DNA of 43,347 nt, taken from assembly GCF_028705895.1 (NCBI RefSeq), contig NZ_JAQWCQ010000030.1, positions 1 to 43,347 of the forward strand, given 5' to 3'. Shown here one piece after another: positions 26,427 to 35,594 of the stretch (the stretch's first letter is position 1; every line of letters begins with the position of its first letter). The notes beneath the pieces were generated by a model. That model was not told where the DNA came from. It did not search any database and worked only from the letters and a program-made list of their open reading frames with translations. Position numbers and translations under genes: made by a program. The DNA comes from Massilibacteroides sp. (GTDB taxonomy: Bacteria; Bacteroidota; Bacteroidia; Bacteroidales; Tannerellaceae).

Positions 26427-26783
26427 ATGAAAAAGATTGAGGCAATTATCCGTAAGACCAAATTTGAAGACGTTAAAGACGCTCTTTTGGAAGCTGATAT
26501 AGAATGGTTCTCTTATTATGATGTAAGAGGTATCGGAAAAACTCGTCAGGGACGTATCTATCGTGGCGTAGTATATGATACAAGTAGCATTGAACGTATA
26601 TTGATTTCGGTCGTTGTTCGCGACAAAAATGTAGAAAAAACAATCAGTGCCATTGTTGGAGCAGCTCAAACCGGAGAAATTGGAGACGGACGAATTTTCG
26701 TAATCCCTGTAGAGGATTCGGTTAGGATTCGTACCGGAGAGAGAGGAGATATAGCTTTATATATTGCTGAACAAGAAAAATAA
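26427..26783 (+). CDS. glnK: P-II nitrogen regulatory protein
   Basis: The 118-residue protein matches P-II: MKKIEAIIRKTKFEDVKDAL at the start, a T-loop around GIGKTRQGRIYRGVVYD (near residues 37-53), and C-terminal VRIRTGERGDIAL. The T-loop keeps YRGxxY, where the last Tyr is the uridylylation site in enterobacteria, but its middle differs and is about one residue shorter. P-II trimers sense ATP/ADP and 2-oxoglutarate and dock on AmtB through the T-loop. The amt gene follows 19 nt later, the standard glnK-amtB pair. Confidence 0.95.
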   Translation: MKKIEAIIRKTKFEDVKDALLEADIEWFSYYDVRGIGKTRQGRIYRGVVYDTSSIERILISVVVRDKNVEKTISAIVGAAQTGEIGDGRIFVIPVEDSVRIRTGERGDIALYIAEQEK

Positions 26784-26802
26784 CCCCTTTAATTAAGTAA
26801 AA

Positions 26803-28071
26803 ATGGATACAACATATACAATTACAGACCTTGTACTTTCATTAGATACTGTGTGGATGCTGCTTGCAGCCATGTTAGTGTTCTTTATGCAACCTGGATT
26901 TGCCTTGGTTGAAGCAGGTTTTACAAGAACCAAAAATACGGCTAACATCTTGATGAAGAACCTTCTCGACTTTTCGTTAGGTTCGCTTCTTTTCTGGGCA
27001 ATAGGCTTTGGACTTATGTTTGGTGCCGGTAGTTTTGCCGGTATGCCGCACTTCTTTAATCTCGGCTTTTATGAATCAGATTTGCCCGTTGAAGGTTTTC
27101 TTATCTTCCAGACTGTATTCTGTGCAACTGCTGCGACTATAGTATCGGGAGCGATGGCTGAAAGAACAAAATTTTCAGTGTATATCGCTTATACCGTACT
27201 TGTAAGTGTACTTATCTATCCTATTTCAGGACATTGGACATGGGGTGGCGGTTGGTTAATGAATGGAGAAGAAGGCAGCTTTATGATGAGCACTTTCGGA
27301 ACTACATTCCATGATTTTGCCGGTTCTACAATCGTACACGCTGTAGGTGGTTGGTTAGCTCTTGTGGGAGCTGCTGTTATCGGTCCTCGTATTGGTAAAT
27401 ATAGTAAAGATAAAAAATCACGTGCAATACCGGGACATAGTCTTACTCTTGCCACATTAGGCGTATTTATCCTTTGGTTCGGATGGTTCGGATTCAACCC
27501 GGGTTCTCAGTTGGCAGCTTCAGGTGAAGGCAACCGTTTAGCCATCTCTCACGTATTTCTTACCACTAATCTATCAGCTTGTGCCGGAGGAATATCCTCT
27601 CTTTTTGTTGCTTGGATGAAATATAAAAAACCATCCTTATCTCTTTCACTTAACGGTGTATTGGCCGGATTAGTAGGTATTACAGCCGGTTGCGACCTGG
27701 TTTCTCCTGTTGGGGCTGCAATCATAGGTCTTATAGCTGGAGCGGTAATGGTTTATGCTGTTGAATTTATTGACCGCGTATTAAAAATCGATGATCCCGT
27801 TGGTGCATCTTCTGTACATGGTGTATGTGGCGTATTAGGAACGATACTTACTGGTCTTTTTGCAACAGATGGCGGCTTATTTTACGGAGGAGGCGCATCC
27901 ATGTTGCTTGCACAAACATTCGGAACTGTGGTGGTAAGTGCTTGGGCTCTATTTATGGGGTTTGTGGTTTTCAAAGGTTTAGATGTCATATTCGGACTGA
28001 GAGTTCCTGCCCGTGTTGAAGAAGAAGGCTTGGATATTTACGAACATGGAGAAACTGCTTATAATAATTAA
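26803..28071 (+). CDS. amt: Ammonium transporter (Amt/MEP/Rh family)
   Basis: The 422-residue protein has about 11 membrane segments and the Amt landmarks MQPGFALVEAGFTRTKNTAN, GSTIVHAVGGWLALVGA and ASSVHGVCGVLGTILTG. The last two supply the twin pore histidines. It takes up ammonium across the inner membrane as a trimer and is gated by P-II. The N-terminus is short and has no cleavable signal. A hairpin lies between it and asnA. Confidence 0.95.
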   Translation: MDTTYTITDLVLSLDTVWMLLAAMLVFFMQPGFALVEAGFTRTKNTANILMKNLLDFSLGSLLFWAIGFGLMFGAGSFAGMPHFFNLGFYESDLPVEGFLIFQTVFCATAATIVSGAMAERTKFSVYIAYTVLVSVLIYPISGHWTWGGGWLMNGEEGSFMMSTFGTTFHDFAGSTIVHAVGGWLALVGAAVIGPRIGKYSKDKKSRAIPGHSLTLATLGVFILWFGWFGFNPGSQLAASGEGNRLAISHVFLTTNLSACAGGISSLFVAWMKYKKPSLSLSLNGVLAGLVGITAGCDLVSPVGAAIIGLIAGAVMVYAVEFIDRVLKIDDPVGASSVHGVCGVLGTILTGLFATDGGLFYGGGASMLLAQTFGTVVVSAWALFMGFVVFKGLDVIFGLRVPARVEEEGLDIYEHGETAYNN

Positions 28072-28089
28072 GATATAACAGAAAATAGA

Positions 28090-28129
28090 AATAACAGTTA
28101 GGCGATCAATAATCTCGCCTGCTGTTATT
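28090..28129 (+). other. Intercistronic hairpin between amt and asnA
   Basis: AATAACAG-TT-AGGCGA pairs with TCGCCT-G-CTGTTATT around a 9-nt loop, 14 pairs with a small internal bulge. No T-run follows, which fits a processing or stabilising element or partial attenuator rather than a full terminator. Confidence 0.6.
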
Positions 28130-28164
28130 CAGAATTTATTACAAACATAAAAACAACAACAATC

Positions 28165-29199
28165 ATGGCTTTTATTATTCCAAAAGACTACAAACAAACA
28201 CTGATGCCTGAAACAACGGAACAGGCAATTCAATTCCTCAAGTCAAGTTTTCAGGAGAAACTGGCAAGAACACTCAATCTACGTAGAGCAACAGCTCCGT
28301 TATTCGTATTGAGAGGTACAGGAATTAACGATGATCTGAACGGCGTTGAAAGAGCCGTTACATTTCCTATAAAATGCATGGGTGACCGCCCGGCTGAAGT
28401 TGTTCATTCGCTTGCGAAGTGGAAACGCATGAAATTAGGTGCTTACAGGATTCCTGCAGGGTATGGACTTTATACAGACATGAATGCGATCAGAAGTGAT
28501 GAAGATCTGGACAATTTGCATTCACTATACGTTGACCAATGGGATTGGGAACGTACTATTAAAAAGGAAAATCAGAATCTGGACTATCTGAAAAAGACAG
28601 TCCGACAAATATATAAGTTACTGAAAGAGATAGAAGAATCGGTTTACGAACACTACCCGCATATCACCCCTTCTCTACCCGACGACATTACGTTTATCCA
28701 CTCCGAAGAGCTGTTACTAACTTATCCGGAGTTGACACCAAGAGAGCGCGAAAACAAAGCGGCTCAAAAGTTCGGTGCTATTTTTATTATTGGTATAGGA
28801 GGTGAATTAAGTAATGGCGAAATACACGACGGACGCGCTCCGGATTATGATGATTGGAGTACCGTTAATTCAGACGGTTTTAAAGGACTCAACGGAGATA
28901 TTATTCTTTGGAATGAAGTTTTAGAATGTGCTTTTGAAATTTCATCCATGGGTATTCGTGTTGATGCAGAAGCGTTAACTCGTCAATTAGAAATCAGAGG
29001 ATGTACGGAACGTGCTGAATTAGAATTTCATAAAGCCTTACTTGATGGAAAATTGCCGCTTTCAATAGGCGGTGGAATCGGGCAAAGTCGTCTTTGTATG
29101 TTCTTCCTTAAAAAAGCGCATATCGGTGAAGTACAGGCGTCTGTCTGGCCGGCCGAACAAGTAGAGAAATGCAAACAGCATAATATTTTTATCCTATAA
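28165..29199 (+). CDS. asnA: Aspartate-ammonia ligase (asparagine synthetase A)
   Basis: The 344-residue protein matches AsnA over its whole length: FLKSSFQEKLARTLNLRRAT, LNGVERAVTFPIKC, GEIHDGRAPDYDDW and the final GGGIGQSRLCMFFLKKAHIG. It makes asparagine from aspartate, ATP and free ammonia, unlike glutamine-using AsnB. Together with amt and glnA it forms the ammonia-capturing half of the cluster. The leader is A/C-rich (AACAACAACAATC) without a Shine-Dalgarno sequence. Confidence 0.96.
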   Translation: MAFIIPKDYKQTLMPETTEQAIQFLKSSFQEKLARTLNLRRATAPLFVLRGTGINDDLNGVERAVTFPIKCMGDRPAEVVHSLAKWKRMKLGAYRIPAGYGLYTDMNAIRSDEDLDNLHSLYVDQWDWERTIKKENQNLDYLKKTVRQIYKLLKEIEESVYEHYPHITPSLPDDITFIHSEELLLTYPELTPRERENKAAQKFGAIFIIGIGGELSNGEIHDGRAPDYDDWSTVNSDGFKGLNGDIILWNEVLECAFEISSMGIRVDAEALTRQLEIRGCTERAELEFHKALLDGKLPLSIGGGIGQSRLCMFFLKKAHIGEVQASVWPAEQVEKCKQHNIFIL

Positions 29200-29218
29200 C
29201 ATCAACAAACAAGTAGTT

Positions 29219-31405
29219 ATGTCAAAGTTAAGATTTAGAGTAGTAGAGACTGCTTTTAAGAAAAAAGCAGCAGAAGTAACGGCACCAGCCGAACGTCCTT
29301 CGGAATATTTTGCGTCTAAGGTGTTTAATCGCGCTAAAATGTATAAGTATCTGCCGGAAAAAGCATTTACAAAGATTGTAGATGTAATAGATAATGGAGC
29401 AGCATTAGACCGCGCTACAGCAGATGCCGTAGCTGAAGGAATGAGAAAATGGGCTTCCGAATTAGGCGCAACGCATTATACACACTGGTTCCATCCGTTA
29501 ACAGATGCAACAGCAGAAAAACACGACGCTTTTGTTGAACACGATGGAAAAGGCGGTATGATTGAAGAATTTTCCGGCAAACTACTTATTCAACAGGAAC
29601 CGGATGCATCCAGTTTTCCGAACGGTGGTATAAGAAACACCTTCGAAGCTCGTGGTTATACGGCATGGGATCCTTCTTCACCTGCATTTGTTGTTGGCGA
29701 TACATTGTGTATCCCTACAATTTTCATATCATACACAGGAGAACCTCTTGACTATAAGGCTCCGTTGTTGAAAGCTCTGGAGGCTGTTAATAAAGCGGCT
29801 GTGGATGTTTGTCACTATTTTAATAAAGATGTAAAGAAAGTATATTCTTATTTAGGTTGGGAACAAGAATATTTCTTGATTGATGAAGGTTTATATGCTG
29901 CTCGTCCTGACCTTTTATTGACCGGCCGCACTTTAATGGGACACGAAAGTAGTAAGAACCAACAGTTGGAAGATCACTACTTCGGAGCGATCCCGACTCG
30001 TGTTCTTGAATTCATGAAGGAGCTGGAGATAGAGTCTTTGAAATTAGGTATTCCATTGAAAACACGCCACAATGAGGTAGCGCCTAACCAGTTTGAGTTA
30101 GCTCCTATTTTTGAAGAATGTAACTTGGCAAATGACCATAACCTTTTGATAATGGCATTAATGCGTAAGATATCACGCAGACATGGTTTCCGCGTGTTAT
30201 TACACGAAAAACCGTTCAAAGGCGTAAATGGATCAGGAAAGCACAATAACTGGTCGTTAGGTACGGATACAGGTGTATTGTTGATGGCTCCTGGAAAAAC
30301 ACCTGAAGAAAACCTTCGTTTCATCACCTTTATTGTTAATGTACTAAAAGCTGTGCATAAACATAATGCTTTATTGAAAGCAAGTATTTCAAGTGCAACC
30401 AACGCGCACCGCTTAGGGGCAAATGAAGCGCCTCCTGCAATTATTTCAAGCTTCCTTGGATCACAGGTGTCTGCAGTACTTGACAAGCTGGAAAACACGT
30501 CTTTAGAAGATCTCACATTGGCGGCTAAGCACGGTGTAAAACTAAATATCGGACGTATTCCGGAGATTTTGGTTGATAATACCGATCGTAACCGTACTTC
30601 TCCTTTTGCCTTCACCGGAAACCGTTTCGAGTTCCGTGCTGTAGGTTCGCAAGCTAACTGCGCAAGTGCTATGCTCGCTCTTAATGCTGCTGTTGCTGAA
30701 CAGTTGCAGGAATTCAAAGCCGAAGTAGATGCTAAAATCGCAGGAGGAAAAGAAAAATTCGCAGCCATTCTGGAAGTACTTCGTAAAGACATCAAAGAAA
30801 GCAAAGCAATTCACTTTGACGGAAATGGTTATAGTGACGAATGGAAAGAAGAAGCTGCAAAGCGCGGGCTTGACTGCGAAACCAGTGTACCTGTAATCTT
30901 CGATGCATACCTGAAGGAAAGCTCTGTAAAGATGTTTGAAACAACGGGGGTTATGACTGAAAAAGAGCTGGAAGCACGTAATGAAGTAAAATGGGAAACA
31001 TATACGAAGAAAATTCAGATCGAAGCACGCGTGTTGGGTGATTTGGCAATGAATCATATAGTTCCTGTTGCTACGAAATATCAAAGTTCATTAATTGATA
31101 ATGTATATAAAATGCGAGAGCTGTTCCCTGCAGAAAAAGCAGCCGAACTATCGTCTAAAAATCTCGAATTAATCGAACAGATAGCAAAGCATACGATTTA
31201 TATCAAAGAAAAGGTAGATGAAATGGTGAATGCACGTAAGGTTTTGAATAAAATCGAATCTGAACGTGAAAAAGCAATCGGATACCATGATCAAATCGCA
31301 CCAATGCTTGAAGAAATACGTTATCATATCGATAAATTAGAATTAATTGTAGATAATGAATTATGGACTTTACCAAAATACAGAGAACTATTATTTATCA
31401 GATAG
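29219..31405 (+). CDS. glnA: Glutamine synthetase type III
   Basis: The 728-residue length and motifs are those of GSIII, the large dodecameric form common in Bacteroidales (often called GlnN). Seen are GKLLIQQEPDASSFPNGG, LETSK-type active-site text around YLGWEQEYFLID, TRHNEVAPNQFELAPIFEE, FKGVNGSGKHNNWSLGT and RNRTSPFAFTGNRFEFRA. It joins ammonia and glutamate to glutamine using ATP. It is the last gene of the dapF-glnA run and is followed by a terminator. Confidence 0.96.
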   Translation: MSKLRFRVVETAFKKKAAEVTAPAERPSEYFASKVFNRAKMYKYLPEKAFTKIVDVIDNGAALDRATADAVAEGMRKWASELGATHYTHWFHPLTDATAEKHDAFVEHDGKGGMIEEFSGKLLIQQEPDASSFPNGGIRNTFEARGYTAWDPSSPAFVVGDTLCIPTIFISYTGEPLDYKAPLLKALEAVNKAAVDVCHYFNKDVKKVYSYLGWEQEYFLIDEGLYAARPDLLLTGRTLMGHESSKNQQLEDHYFGAIPTRVLEFMKELEIESLKLGIPLKTRHNEVAPNQFELAPIFEECNLANDHNLLIMALMRKISRRHGFRVLLHEKPFKGVNGSGKHNNWSLGTDTGVLLMAPGKTPEENLRFITFIVNVLKAVHKHNALLKASISSATNAHRLGANEAPPAIISSFLGSQVSAVLDKLENTSLEDLTLAAKHGVKLNIGRIPEILVDNTDRNRTSPFAFTGNRFEFRAVGSQANCASAMLALNAAVAEQLQEFKAEVDAKIAGGKEKFAAILEVLRKDIKESKAIHFDGNGYSDEWKEEAAKRGLDCETSVPVIFDAYLKESSVKMFETTGVMTEKELEARNEVKWETYTKKIQIEARVLGDLAMNHIVPVATKYQSSLIDNVYKMRELFPAEKAAELSSKNLELIEQIAKHTIYIKEKVDEMVNARKVLNKIESEREKAIGYHDQIAPMLEEIRYHIDKLELIVDNELWTLPKYRELLFIR

Positions 31406-31451
31406 TCTTATTCAGACAATAGTTTTTTGTTGATTGTTTTGTGTTTGCGAG

Positions 31452-31487
31452 GAGGGGCTGCTGTGATAGCAACCTCTCTTTCTTTTT
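31452..31487 (+). terminator. Intrinsic terminator of glnA
   Basis: GAGGGGCTGCT pairs with AGCAACCTCTC (9 of 11 Watson-Crick, others G-T type) around GTGAT. A T-rich run follows at 31479-31487. Confidence 0.8.
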
Positions 31488-31649
31488 AGTCATGATCATC
31501 TCAGGTGTAAACAAATCATTTTACGGGCGACTTATATGTTGCAGCATTCACTAAAGGAATAACAGGTCTGTAAGGCCGATTAAATAGGCGCTAAATCAAG
31601 CCTTTTTAACCGTTTTTTCGTCTTTGAAAATCAACGTAAGAATAAGCGT

Positions 31650-31718
31650 AAAAATATAAAGGATATAATTCCAAAAATATCCTTTATTTTTCCGAAAATA
31701 ACCTTTATATTTTTTTTC
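31650..31718. repeat. Three ~22-nt repeat units, family site C
   Basis: An inverted unit (31650-31670, AAAAATATAAAGGATATAAT) faces a direct unit (31673-31691), then a second direct unit (31695-31718, AAAATAACCTTTATATTTT). The pair of opposed units can form a hairpin followed by T, as at 9213-9256. Confidence 0.75.
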
Positions 31719-32435
31719 TTATTACTATCCGTTTTTTTTCCGTTCTAATACCTCCATATTTCTTACCTAAATTTCTTTATTCTTCCCATCTATTCAAATG
31801 GATTCAAATATTAAAATCTACAGGTTAATAAATGTAAACAATAAAATAGAGTTATTCTTGTCAACTATTCTCTTGATATGAAATATACAAATGTTTCGAA
31901 CAAAGGGTAGTTTACAAATATATCAATAATACAAACCGTTACATTTATAACAAATAACAGCTTGTTTTCGTAAACAAAAGTAACAGAATATAAGCAAAGA
32001 GTATTTTGGAACAATAATAAACGATGGTTTACAAAACTAAAACAACCAGGCTATTCCTTATTTATTAATATTAATTATCTGAATTAACATTTGAAAAACA
32101 ACAAAAATATCATATTATTATGCAATAAATCAAATACTTACGTATAAAATAAAAAGTAAAACTCCAGAATTATACAACTACTTGATCAAAAAAGCCGAAT
32201 ACACATATATAAACAGCCATTTCACCCCTATTCAACACACTAATAAACAATCATTTATATTATAATAATAAAGTAATTGTTAGGACGTAATTTACCAATC
32301 TATATAGGATTTACAATAGTAACACAAACGAGCTTGTTACAATTATACATCACACAACAATTAAGGTTACACTTGTTGCTGTTTATTGATATAAAAATAA
32401 ATTCACAAATCTACCTTCAATTGAATCCTATTATT

Positions 32436-32443
32436 TATATTTG
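32436..32443 (+). promoter_or_regulatory. -7 promoter element for the XRE-family gene
   Basis: TATATTTG fits TAnnTTTG, 15 nt before the ATG at 32459. A TTG lies only 12 nt upstream, so the -33 box is not established. Confidence 0.4.
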
Positions 32444-32458
32444 TAATCTAATAAATTT

Positions 32459-32947
32459 ATGGATACATTTATAAATTTCATAAAAATGAAGGAACGAATT
32501 CTACAGGTTATGGAAAATGAAGGACTGACTCCTTCTAAATTTGCAGAAACAATCGGTATTCAGAGATCAGCGATGTCACATATAATATCGGGAAGAAATA
32601 ATCCGAGCCTTGATGTACTCATGAAAATATTGGAGACCTTCAACTATATCGACTCCGATTGGTTACTTTTTGGAAAAGGAGAAATGCAACGAGAGAATGT
32701 CGCAAAAAATAATTTCACTCAACCTGATTTGTTCGCAAATATTCACGTAAACCGGCCGATTACACAGGATGATTCTGAATATCGCAAGGAAATTGGGGTT
32801 AAGGAGACGGAAAATACGGTGAAATCGACAGAAAAAGAGGTAGTTATACGTACAGAACTTGTGTCTAAGAAAATAAGTAAAATAGTGATTTTTTACGCGG
32901 ACGATACTTACGAGACCTTTATTCCGGAAAAAACCAAGAAAGACTAA
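32459..32947 (+). CDS. XRE-family helix-turn-helix regulator
   Basis: The 162-residue protein has a Cro/C1-type HTH over about residues 10-65: KERILQVMENEGLTPSKFAE, TIGIQRSAMSHIISGRNNPS, LDVLMKILETF. The SDWLLFGKGEM that follows is common in Bacteroidales members. The remaining ~90 residues are charged and end in a short beta-like segment (KISKIVIFYADDTYETFIPE), possibly for dimer or ligand contact. The start could instead be the ATG at 32486 (MKERILQ). It stands just upstream of pyrK-pyrD, but I see no evidence that it controls them. Confidence 0.85.
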   Translation: MDTFINFIKMKERILQVMENEGLTPSKFAETIGIQRSAMSHIISGRNNPSLDVLMKILETFNYIDSDWLLFGKGEMQRENVAKNNFTQPDLFANIHVNRPITQDDSEYRKEIGVKETENTVKSTEKEVVIRTELVSKKISKIVIFYADDTYETFIPEKTKKD

Positions 32948-32978
32948 CTTCAAATTTTCCACATACATCATATTCATG

Positions 32979-32986
32979 TATCTTTG
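32979..32986 (+). promoter_or_regulatory. -7 promoter element for pyrK-pyrD
   Basis: TATCTTTG fits TAnnTTTG and ends 24 nt before the pyrK ATG. No good -33 match. Confidence 0.45.
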
Positions 32987-33010
32987 CAATAAATTGCGTA
33001 ATCATATTAT

Positions 33011-33787
33011 ATGAAGAAGTACATCATGGATATGAAGGTAACGGAAAACCTTCGCCTTCATCAAAACTACTGTCTCCTGAAATTATCACCCGAAGAAGAA
33101 CTACCGGAAATGCTACCCGGTCAATTTGTAGAAGTAAAGGTCGATAATGCTACTACTTTTCTGCGTCGCCCTATTTCCATCAATTATATTGACCGCTCAA
33201 AGAATGAGCTTTGGTTGTTGATACAGATTGTTGGCGATGGTACTTTGTCTCTTTCAAATCTGAAAGCGGATGATGTCGTAAATATAATCCTTCCTTTAGG
33301 AAATAGTTTTACGATTCCTGCTGAAGCTAACGGACAGGAATTATTACTTATTGGCGGCGGCGTGGGAACTGCTCCTATGTTATATCTGGGTGATTTTCTA
33401 AAAAAACTTGGGTTTTCTCCTTCATTCCTGCTTGGTGCACGTTCGGCTAAAGATGTATTGCAGATTGCTGATTTTGAAGCCTTAGGAAATGTCTATATAA
33501 CAACGGAAGACGGAAGTCTGGGTGAAAAAGGATATGTAACGCAGCATTCTGTTTTGAAAAATAAACGCTTCGATCGTATTTATACATGCGGCCCCAAACC
33601 GATGATGGTGGCCGTTGCTAAAGTTGCGTCAGAAGCATCGATAGACTGTGAAGTATCACTCGAAAACACAATGGCTTGCGGTATAGGTGCTTGCTTGTGT
33701 TGCGTAGAGAAAACGACAGACGGACATATTTGTGTATGTACCGAAGGACCTGTTTTTAATATTAAGAAACTGACATGGCTGAACTAA
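33011..33787 (+). CDS. pyrK: Dihydroorotate dehydrogenase electron-transfer subunit
   Basis: The 258-residue protein has an FAD-binding start with [14 protein letters not shown], an NAD-binding region with [19 protein letters not shown], and a C-terminal [2Fe-2S] cluster site C223-x4-C228-x2-C231-x11-C243 ([20 protein letters not shown]). PyrK passes electrons from PyrD to NAD+. Its last 13 nt overlap pyrD, typical of the two subunits being coupled. Confidence 0.95.
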   Translation: MKKYIMDMKVTENLRLHQNYCLLKLSPEEELPEMLPGQFVEVKVDNATTFLRRPISINYIDRSKNELWLLIQIVGDGTLSLSNLKADDVVNIILPLGNSFTIPAEANGQELLLIGGGVGTAPMLYLGDFLKKLGFSPSFLLGARSAKDVLQIADFEALGNVYITTEDGSLGEKGYVTQHSVLKNKRFDRIYTCGPKPMMVAVAKVASEASIDCEVSLENTMACGIGACLCCVEKTTDGHICVCTEGPVFNIKKLTWLN

Positions 33788-34686
33788 ACGTAAATATAGG
33801 AAATCTGAAACTGAAGAATCCGGTGATGACGGCATCCGGAACATTCGGATATGGTCTTGAATACACGGATTTTATGGATATTAACCGTTTAGGCGGTATT
33901 TTCGTAAAAGGTACTACCATCGAACATAGGGAGGGTAATGCTTATCCTCGTATGGCGGAAACTCCTGCGGGTATGCTGAATGCCGTAGGCTTGCAAAACA
34001 AGGGAGCCCGTTATTTTGCTGAGCATATCTATCCTGAGATAAAGGATTATGACACGCACATGATTGTCAATGTTAGCGGTTCAACGATAGAGTCTTATAT
34101 AGAATGTGCAGAAGTTATTGCCCAGTTGGATCATGTTCCGGCAATCGAATTAAACATCTCATGTCCTAACGTAAAAGAAGGCGGAATGGCTTTCGGCGTT
34201 ACTTGTCAGGGAGCGGCAGATGTGGTTCGTGCTGTTAGAAATGTATATCCTAAAACACTGATTGTCAAACTGTCTCCAAATGTAACAGACATAACGGAGA
34301 TAGCCCGGACGGTAGAAGCTGAAGGCGCAGATGCTGTTTCATTAATCAATACAATGCTTGGGATGGCCATAGATGTTGAGAAACGTCGTCCTGTTTTATC
34401 GACAATAACAGGTGGTTTGTCAGGCCCTTGTGTAAAACCGATTGCAGTTCGGATGGTTTGGCAAACCTATAACGCAATAAAAATACCTATTATTGGTATG
34501 GGCGGTATATCCAATTGGAAAGATGCTGTCGAGTTTATGCTGGCGGGTTCTACAGCGATTCAAATCGGAACTTACAATTTTATTGATCCGGCAGTTTCTC
34601 TTAAAGTCATTGATGGAATCAACGAATATTGTGATAGACACGGCTTTAAATCAGCTTCTGAACTGACAGGAGCAATGATGAAGTAA
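33775..34686 (+). CDS. pyrD: Dihydroorotate dehydrogenase, class 1B catalytic subunit
   Basis: The 303-residue FMN enzyme opens [20 protein letters not shown] and has the class 1B catalytic cysteine C130 in [13 protein letters not shown]. Phosphate-binding text [20 protein letters not shown] lies near the end. It oxidises dihydroorotate to orotate in pyrimidine synthesis, as a heterotetramer with PyrK. An alpha/beta hydrolase follows 20 nt later. Confidence 0.96.
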   Translation: MAELNVNIGNLKLKNPVMTASGTFGYGLEYTDFMDINRLGGIFVKGTTIEHREGNAYPRMAETPAGMLNAVGLQNKGARYFAEHIYPEIKDYDTHMIVNVSGSTIESYIECAEVIAQLDHVPAIELNISCPNVKEGGMAFGVTCQGAADVVRAVRNVYPKTLIVKLSPNVTDITEIARTVEAEGADAVSLINTMLGMAIDVEKRRPVLSTITGGLSGPCVKPIAVRMVWQTYNAIKIPIIGMGGISNWKDAVEFMLAGSTAIQIGTYNFIDPAVSLKVIDGINEYCDRHGFKSASELTGAMMK

Positions 34687-34706
34687 ACCCAATAAAAACA
34701 AGATTA

Positions 34707-35513
34707 ATGAAACAATTATTCACTACAAACAGCGGAAAACAAATTGCTTACCGCACGTATGGTCATGCGGATTGTTTTCCTGTTATTTTGCACCATGGAT
34801 TAGTTGGCTCATGCGATTTACTACCTTATTGGGATATCAAAGCAAAAGAGGCAGGAATTAATCTTATTGCCATCGAACGCCCGGGATACGGCGATTCTGA
34901 TCCTGACGAAAATATGCATCAGGTCATTGACTGGTCTGAGCGGATAAGCCCCTTGTTGGATAGCTTGAATATAAAAACATTCGGATCAATAGGCATTTCA
35001 GCAGGAACGCCCTACGCCTATTCATTAGCGGCAGGATTTCCGGACAAGGTAGAAAGAGTCTGGATTCTAAGTGGGGTTCCTTTTCTGATGGATAAAGAGG
35101 TGTTTGCATGCTATCCCAAAGTCGAACAACAAGAATATACCTATTATAAAACAGCTCCGCTTGAAGCAATTGCCAATAAGTTTAAGGACTACTTAGATAA
35201 GCTCTATAATACGTACGATGAAACATCCATCATGCGTAAAGGAGTTGAAGCCACAATGAAACACAATCGTCTTGGCATAGCACGAGAAGCTAAATTACAA
35301 ATAACAGATTGGGGATTCAAATTAGAACAGATCGTTCAGCCAACCACGTTATGGCATAGCGTAACAGACGATATAATCCCTTTTACTGCCGTACAAAAAA
35401 CACTTCCGCATCTTCCTAATGCCACATTAAATATCCAGAAAGAGAATAGCCATTTCCCAAGTGAAGCAACGGTATTGGCTATGTTCCGGGAGATAAAAGA
35501 GTTTCTCCGGTGA
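34707..35513 (+). CDS. Alpha/beta-hydrolase fold protein
   Basis: The 268-residue protein shows an oxyanion-hole motif ILHHGLVGS near residue 29, a nucleophile elbow GISAGTPYAY (Ser near residue 98), a probable acid in HSVTDDIIPF, and a catalytic histidine in ENSHFPSEA. No signal peptide is visible, so it is cytoplasmic. The elbow has Ala after Ser where many have Gly or Met. The substrate is not readable. It may be cotranscribed with pyrK-pyrD. Confidence 0.85.
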   Translation: MKQLFTTNSGKQIAYRTYGHADCFPVILHHGLVGSCDLLPYWDIKAKEAGINLIAIERPGYGDSDPDENMHQVIDWSERISPLLDSLNIKTFGSIGISAGTPYAYSLAAGFPDKVERVWILSGVPFLMDKEVFACYPKVEQQEYTYYKTAPLEAIANKFKDYLDKLYNTYDETSIMRKGVEATMKHNRLGIAREAKLQITDWGFKLEQIVQPTTLWHSVTDDIIPFTAVQKTLPHLPNATLNIQKENSHFPSEATVLAMFREIKEFLR

Positions 35514-35541
35514 TTTTTCTAAATTTCGGAATAGGGTTTTT

Positions 35542-35594
35542 CCTTGTTTTATGTCTTATTTATATAATGACTATTTATAAAACATGAAACAAGG
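35542..35594 (+). promoter_or_regulatory. Hairpin covering the start of a tiny ORF
   Basis: CCTTGTTTTATGT (35542-35554) pairs with ACATGAAACAAGG (35582-35594): 13 pairs, one of them G-T. The right arm contains the ATG of the 29-codon ORF at 35584. There is no T-run, so it is more like a translation switch than a terminator. Confidence 0.5.

Larger units (their letters stand above)
31488..32458. other. Gene-free AT-rich region of about 1 kb
   Basis: I find no convincing protein or RNA gene here. Near 31,650-31,718 lie three repeat units (family site C). The rest is very AT-rich, with many scattered CAAA and TTTAC words and one TAnnTTTG box near the end. No tRNA-like, rRNA-like or replication-origin pattern is clear. 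Confidence 0.6.

Noticed and set aside
29977-30804. 275-residue minus-strand ORF
   Set aside because: Lies wholly inside the well-supported glnA gene on the other strand; it is a shadow with unconvincing protein text.
32277-32474. 65-residue plus-strand ORF in the AT-rich gap
   Set aside because: TTG start, composition dominated by I, L and N as expected from translating AT-rich DNA, and it overlaps the XRE gene start.
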